DNA of 57,670 nucleotides from Metamycoplasma spumans ATCC 19526 (lineage in GTDB: Bacteria; Bacillota_I; Bacilli_A; Mycoplasmatales; Metamycoplasmataceae), in NCBI GenBank assembly GCA_000620005.1, contig JHVF01000004.1:1-57670 (forward strand). Direction: 5' to 3'. The notes beneath the pieces are model-generated. The model did not search any database, was not told where the DNA came from, and was given only the letters and a program-made list of their open reading frames with translations. A program made the position numbers and the translations under genes. How positions within the stretch are numbered: position 1 is the stretch's first letter; each line of letters begins with the position of its first letter. This document shows, one piece after another, positions 52,852-57,670 of this stretch.

Positions 52852-55800
52852 TTAATGACGATAATCTTTAATTAGACTAATAACAAAATCTTTTATAAAG
52901 TTTTCAAATAATCTATTAACATCACGCATTTTTTCAATTTTTATATTTAGTTTACTTTCTAAAAATTCTTTTAGTTTTACTTTATCAAGGTTAAGTAATA
53001 AATTGTCTAATTTGCCATATTCATTAAATGAATCAATGCGAACTGTATTAATAAATTCATTAAACTTATTTATGTCTAGACCAGTATTATCAGCAACGTC
53101 TTTTATTTTACTTTCACGAGTATTTTCCATATAGTAAGTTAAATAATATTTAAAAGTCTTACCTTCTTCTACTTTTAATTTATCAGATAAAACGTCAATA
53201 ATAATTCTATCAGCGCAGTTTTGTTCGCTAGGACTTAATTTAGCAAAGCTTTTATTAAGTTCTTTTATTATATCTTCACTTAATTTCGGGTCATTTTTAA
53301 CAATAATAAGCTTACTAAAGAACTTTTCTAAATAATTATAGTCAACATAACTAACTTCAGCTGCTTTTAATCCACCTTCAAGTTCATATAAATGATGATA
53401 TCTATTTGGAAGCTCTCTATCAACTTCTTTTTCGTAAACATATTCAGATGCCCTTATCATTAAAGTCTCAAAGGCATCTTTATCGATATTTATATCATAT
53501 TCAATAGTTTCGCCTAGTATTTCATTATAGTCGTTTTCTTGATCTTCAGGTCATACAAAACCTTGTAATTTAACCGCTGTTATTAATTTAGCCAAATTAT
53601 TAATTTTAGAAACCAAATCATGAGCAACTTTTTGATCGTCTGGTAATTTTGAAAAGTTTTCAATTCCCTCTTGTTCAAATGTTTCAATAATCTGATTAGC
53701 TATATCGTTAATTTTTTTAATATTAGATTCAATTTTGTCTGCAAAGACAATGCTTTCCTGACTATTTGAATATAGTCTAAAAGCATTATCAATATTCACA
53801 TTCATTGTATAAGGTTTACGATAGTATCTAATATTACCTCATGGTTTTTCATCATCACTTTCAGATATGCGTCCAAATAAACGGTTTGTTCTAGAGAATG
53901 CTTGAATTAATTCTTCATATTCTAAAACTTTATCAAGATATAAAGTGTTAACTCATTTTGAATCGTAGCCAGTTAGCATTTGTCTAACCACAATTACTAA
54001 ATCTAGGACTCCCGAACGATCTTTATGAATATTTTTATAAGAATCTTTATGAGATAATCTAGAAGCTAAATCTTTTTTAAATAAATCAAAGTTTTCTAAG
54101 GTGAAACTTTTATTAAAGTTTTTATTATAATCGTTAAGCATTTCCATAGTTGCTTTATTTTTTTCAAATGAACTATCGGAATTATCATCAGAATTATCAA
54201 AAACAAAAGCAATTTTTAAACCTTTATTAGTTTCTTGGTTCTTATCTTTTAATAATGTGTAATACTCAATTGCGTCTTTAATAGAAGCTGTTGCAAAAAT
54301 GGCGTGAAATTTACTTCTATTGCTTAGTGTGTCTCAACATTTAAAAATGTCTTCAACTACTTTTACTTTATGATAATCAAGGCTTAAACTACCATCTTTT
54401 TTAAATTTATAATCAGGCCCATAAATGTCATTGCCTGCCAGTTCTTCAATTCCTTTTCTTATCACTTTACCATCTTCATCATATTCTGAAGCCATCGGCA
54501 CAAGATTTGCATCTAAATATTTTTGATATATTCTTCATTTTTCATCATCTAACTTAGCATCTTCTAAATCAATAGCATCAGCCATATCTAAAGCAACTTG
54601 TTGACGTAAATTAGTAAACGTTTCCACTGGATATTTAGCAAAACCTAACACGTTATGATCTCTAATACCATCTACTATTGAGTAAGTATGTAATACTTCT
54701 CCAAATATTTCTCTTGTGGTTGCATCATTTTTCTTGTTAATTTCTTTAATAGGAGTGCCAGTAAATCCGAAAAATAAACCTCCTGGAAAAGTCTCTTTAA
54801 TTGTTAAAAGCATATTTCCAAATGTTGAACGGTGACATTCATCAACAATAAAGACTATGCGCTTTTCATTTATTTTTTCTAAATCAAATAAACTGTAAGT
54901 TTCTTTATTGATTTTACTCATTTTTTGAATAGATGTAACTATCAGAGTTTCTTGGATATTATTACTCATTAATAAATTAAATAATTTTGCTGTATTTGCA
55001 GTGTCGTTAACAGTTTCATTATCTTCGGCAAAATTTTTATATTGACCAACAGATTGAACGCCCAAATCTATTCTATCGGTTAAGAATACAACTTTTTTAT
55101 GCAGATATTTATATTTGTCTTCTTCAATTAAACTATTAGATAAATCCGCGATAATTTGTGCAGCTTTAAAACTTGTCATAGTTTTGCCAGAACCGGTCGT
55201 ATGAGCAATATAGCCACCTTTTTGACTAAAATTATTTTGACTTTCAATAAACTTAGCTTTAATTTTTTGCACAGCGTAACATTGATAACTTCTTAACACT
55301 TTTAAAGTTTCATCATTCTTATCTGATATTGTGTAATATCCAATTAATTCATGCGCATTTTTAATAGATAAAAATTCTCTTGCAATTTCTTTTCAATTAT
55401 TTATTGGTTCATTATAAAAATTAGCTCATTTAAAAAAGTAATCTTTGTTAAAAATATTACCTTGTCCCGGGTTAGCAAAATATAACATATTCTCAGGTGT
55501 CATGCAAACAAAAATTTGTATTAATTTAAAAATTCCACCAAATGCACCCTCGTCTGAATATTTTTGTATTTGATTGCAAGCTTCAGAGATTGGCACGCCA
55601 CTTTTCTTTAATTCGATATGAATAAGTGGCATACCATTAATTAATAAGGTTATGTCTCCACGTCTCTTTTTAAATCCTTGATCACTATTATGATGTCAAG
55701 TTTCTTTAGCAATTTGATATCTAGTTTTGCCAGATGTTATTTCTTTTTTATCAAAAATAAATAAAGATATTTCTTGTCCATAATGAGCTTCATCATCTTT

Positions 55801-56082
55801 ATTATCTCTAACAATTTTAATAACCTTATTATTAACAACCTTATTTAAATGGAAGGGTTTTTTATCTTCAATTTGGTTTATTATTTGATCCATTTCAGTA
55901 TCAGTTAAAGGATATTTATCTAATCTATCTATTGATCTATTGTTTTCATAAATAATATTTGCTCAGTTTTTTATCAAGTCTTTTTCGTTTTTGTATTCCA
56001 AAATATCGTTAGGTCAACCACCAACATCTTGCAAAGCTTGTATTAAATTATTAGCAAATTCTTTTTCACTATTAAAACTCAT
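52852..56082 (-). CDS. hsdR: Type I restriction enzyme subunit R
   Basis: 1076 aa in a single intact frame across many TGA-Trp codons. The N-terminal PD-(D/E)XK nuclease has 'GDITLLING' (Asp) and 'IHIELKKSG' (Glu-x-Lys). The DEAD-like motor follows: Walker A 'HTTGSGKT', 'VDECHRS', 'GFTGTP', and motif VI 'QAFSRTNR'. A helical C-terminal region binds the core enzyme. The protein translocates and cuts unmodified foreign DNA but needs HsdS and HsdM. hsdS lies directly upstream (17-base gap); no hsdM is in the window. Confidence 0.95.
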
Positions 56083-56098
56083 TATAATTCCTTTCTAG

Positions 56099-57289
56099 TT
56101 AACAAAACATTTTATCTAATAATGCATTTTTAATATTCTTAAGCTTTTCATGCTTCTGTTTGATAAGCTCTATAAGATCATCAAGATTTTTAAAGAATGT
56201 CCCGATTTTAGTTTGTTCTGATGCTGATTCTGTAATTAATACATTAAATTTTGAAAATTTAGAAATTCAATGACGTTCATGATTCACAACTGAATATTGT
56301 TGTTGTTTTAAAAGCATGTATAAATAATAAAGATTGCTTTTTTTGTTTATAGTTGACAAAATTTTAATTGCAGAACTCTTTACTTTAAATGGAAAGTCAA
56401 TATAATAACTTGATGTTATGAAATCGTCAAATATAATTATTGGATCGGTTTTGGACGAGTTTTTAATTCCAAATTTTTCTAATGTATACCCTAAAATAAA
56501 AGACTGGCCGGCCGTCAATACTGGAACGCCTGCTTTTTCATCATTGTATTCATCATTTTCAACTATGTATTTGCCAGGCTGTTCATATTTTAACAAGTTC
56601 CCCAGTGTATTTACTTTAAGAATGTCTTTAAATTCTTTAAATCTAATCTCAGGCACATCAGAGTAATTACTAGGAAACATCTTATTTAAAAGAGACTCTT
56701 TTATATTTTTAAAGTAATTGTATTGTTTTTCAGTTTTACTAATCAAATCGTCAATATTTTTTAAAAATAAACCAATTTTATTTTGTTCAAAAGAATTACT
56801 TGAATACTTAAAATTCAAATTATTAAAATTTTTTGTTGTTATTCAGGGAAATGTTCCAATCGCCACTTTGTCTCAAACTTTTTCAGAAAAAGCATCAGTA
56901 CTTAGAGAATAATATATATATTCTAGATCAAAATTATTTTTTACAATTAATCCCATTATTCCTTGTTTAGTTGAAACTGGAATTTTATTAATAGAAATAT
57001 TTCCAATGGTTGCTCCATTAGTAAATATTATTGAATTTTTAGGTATTAGTCATGCTGATGAGTTATTCAAACCCTCTTCTGTTATTCTTGTTTTTGTATT
57101 ATAAATGTATTTATTTGTTGTGTCTTCTATTTTTACAAAAGGTATGCTACCATTTTCATAGTTTTCTTTTATTTTAGTAGATGGCGTTCCGCCTTCTGCA
57201 GATAATAAAAACAAATCTTTAACAAAAATTTGTGTTCACTCATCATCAAACCCAGAAAAGCGAATTTCTGGCATATTTTTCTTATTCAT
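56099..57289 (-). CDS. hsdS: Type I restriction specificity subunit
   Basis: 396 aa. Two target recognition domains (about 10-150 and 210-350) are each followed by a conserved helix: 'QNKIGLFLKNIDDLI' and 'QTKIGTFFKNLDDLI'. These near-identical helices set the spacing between the two half-sites. The repeat of 'PEIRF' at the start of each half supports an intact two-domain protein. GGAGG precedes the ATG. In many mycoplasmas hsdS genes recombine to change target specificity; only one copy is seen here. Confidence 0.92.
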
Positions 57290-57370
57290 ATATTCGCCTC
57301 CCTTTTATCATTTAATAACTATTAAAAATTATACATTAAAAGGCGTTTATTAAAGAGCTTAAAAAGGTAT

Positions 57371-57394
57371 AAAAAAAAATAGCCAAATGGCTAT
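57371..57394 (-). terminator. Terminator of the rRNA transcript
   Basis: Minus strand ATAGCC-ATTT-GGCTAT followed by nine T. It lies only about 60 bases after the 23S 3' end. Confidence 0.9.
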
Positions 57395-57456
57395 ATTTTG
57401 TTCTCTGAAAACTGAATACGACTTTAATTTAGATTAACTTTATCTATAGAATTCAC

Positions 57457-57670
<214 letters not shown>

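Overview
The window is mycoplasma chromosome. It is very A+T-rich, and almost every real gene contains in-frame TGA codons that must be read as tryptophan: the conserved genes topA, gpsA, der, prmC, msrA and hsdR only become full length when TGA is Trp. Stop codons used are TAA and TAG. Prolipoproteins with short Cys lipoboxes, compact overlapping operons and a 23S rRNA gene followed directly by a terminator all fit a Mollicute. The hominis-type group (Metamycoplasma/Mycoplasmopsis) is my best guess from gene content; this is inference. All gene limits below were rebuilt by reading through TGA, so many genes are much longer than a standard-code reading shows.

Layout. 0-1.7 kb: 5' part of a repeat-containing coiled-coil lipoprotein with G8 tracts at its ribosome-binding site and next to its promoter. 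2.4-2.7 kb: tRNA-Asn, tRNA-Glu, tRNA-Val. 2.9-9.7 kb: a secreted-enzyme block with a lipoprotein, a cysteine peptidase, a DUF31 trypsin-like protease and a lipoprotein nuclease. 9.8-14.2 kb: a four-gene operon (HTH-ImmA peptidase, YqaJ-type nuclease, DUF2779/UU173 protein, small protein). 14.4-14.7 kb: a small membrane protein. 14.9-23.7 kb: a four-gene overlapping operon encoding a 1273-aa SF1 helicase, two unrecognised proteins of 671 and 321 aa, and a ClpB-like AAA+ unfoldase. It lies behind a promoter with a (CT)8 spacer and a possible attenuator. 24.2-28.6 kb: an McrBC-type system with two McrB paralogues and one McrC. 28.6-29.75 kb: decayed DNA. 29.75-34.1 kb: two tandem paralogues built from DUF4116-type repeats. 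34.3-44.4 kb: housekeeping genes prfA-prmC, dnaJ, topA, a membrane protein, cmk-der-gpsA-hup and convergent recU. 44.5-47.7 kb: a three-gene lipoprotein operon. 47.8-49.5 kb: an M28 peptidase with an internal TAA. 49.8-51.2 kb: three small paired-TM proteins, one frameshifted. 51.3-52.6 kb: msrA and a dCMP deaminase. 52.9-57.3 kb: type I restriction hsdS-hsdR without hsdM. 57.46 kb to the end: 3' end of 23S rRNA on the minus strand.

How it fits together. From 9.8 to 34 kb the window reads as a defence island: restriction (McrBC), nuclease/peptidase genes, repeat proteins, and the helicase-AAA+ operon, which I regard as the best candidate for an undescribed system. Its domain mix (nucleic-acid translocase plus protein unfoldase plus two coiled-coil partners) and its apparently switchable promoter resemble a phase-variable defence locus. 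Function is not shown by sequence alone. The type I system at the right end adds a second restriction layer. Homopolymer or dinucleotide tracts sit at several loci (about 1.7, 1.9, 23.9 and 50.0 kb), suggesting stochastic switching is a theme of this region.
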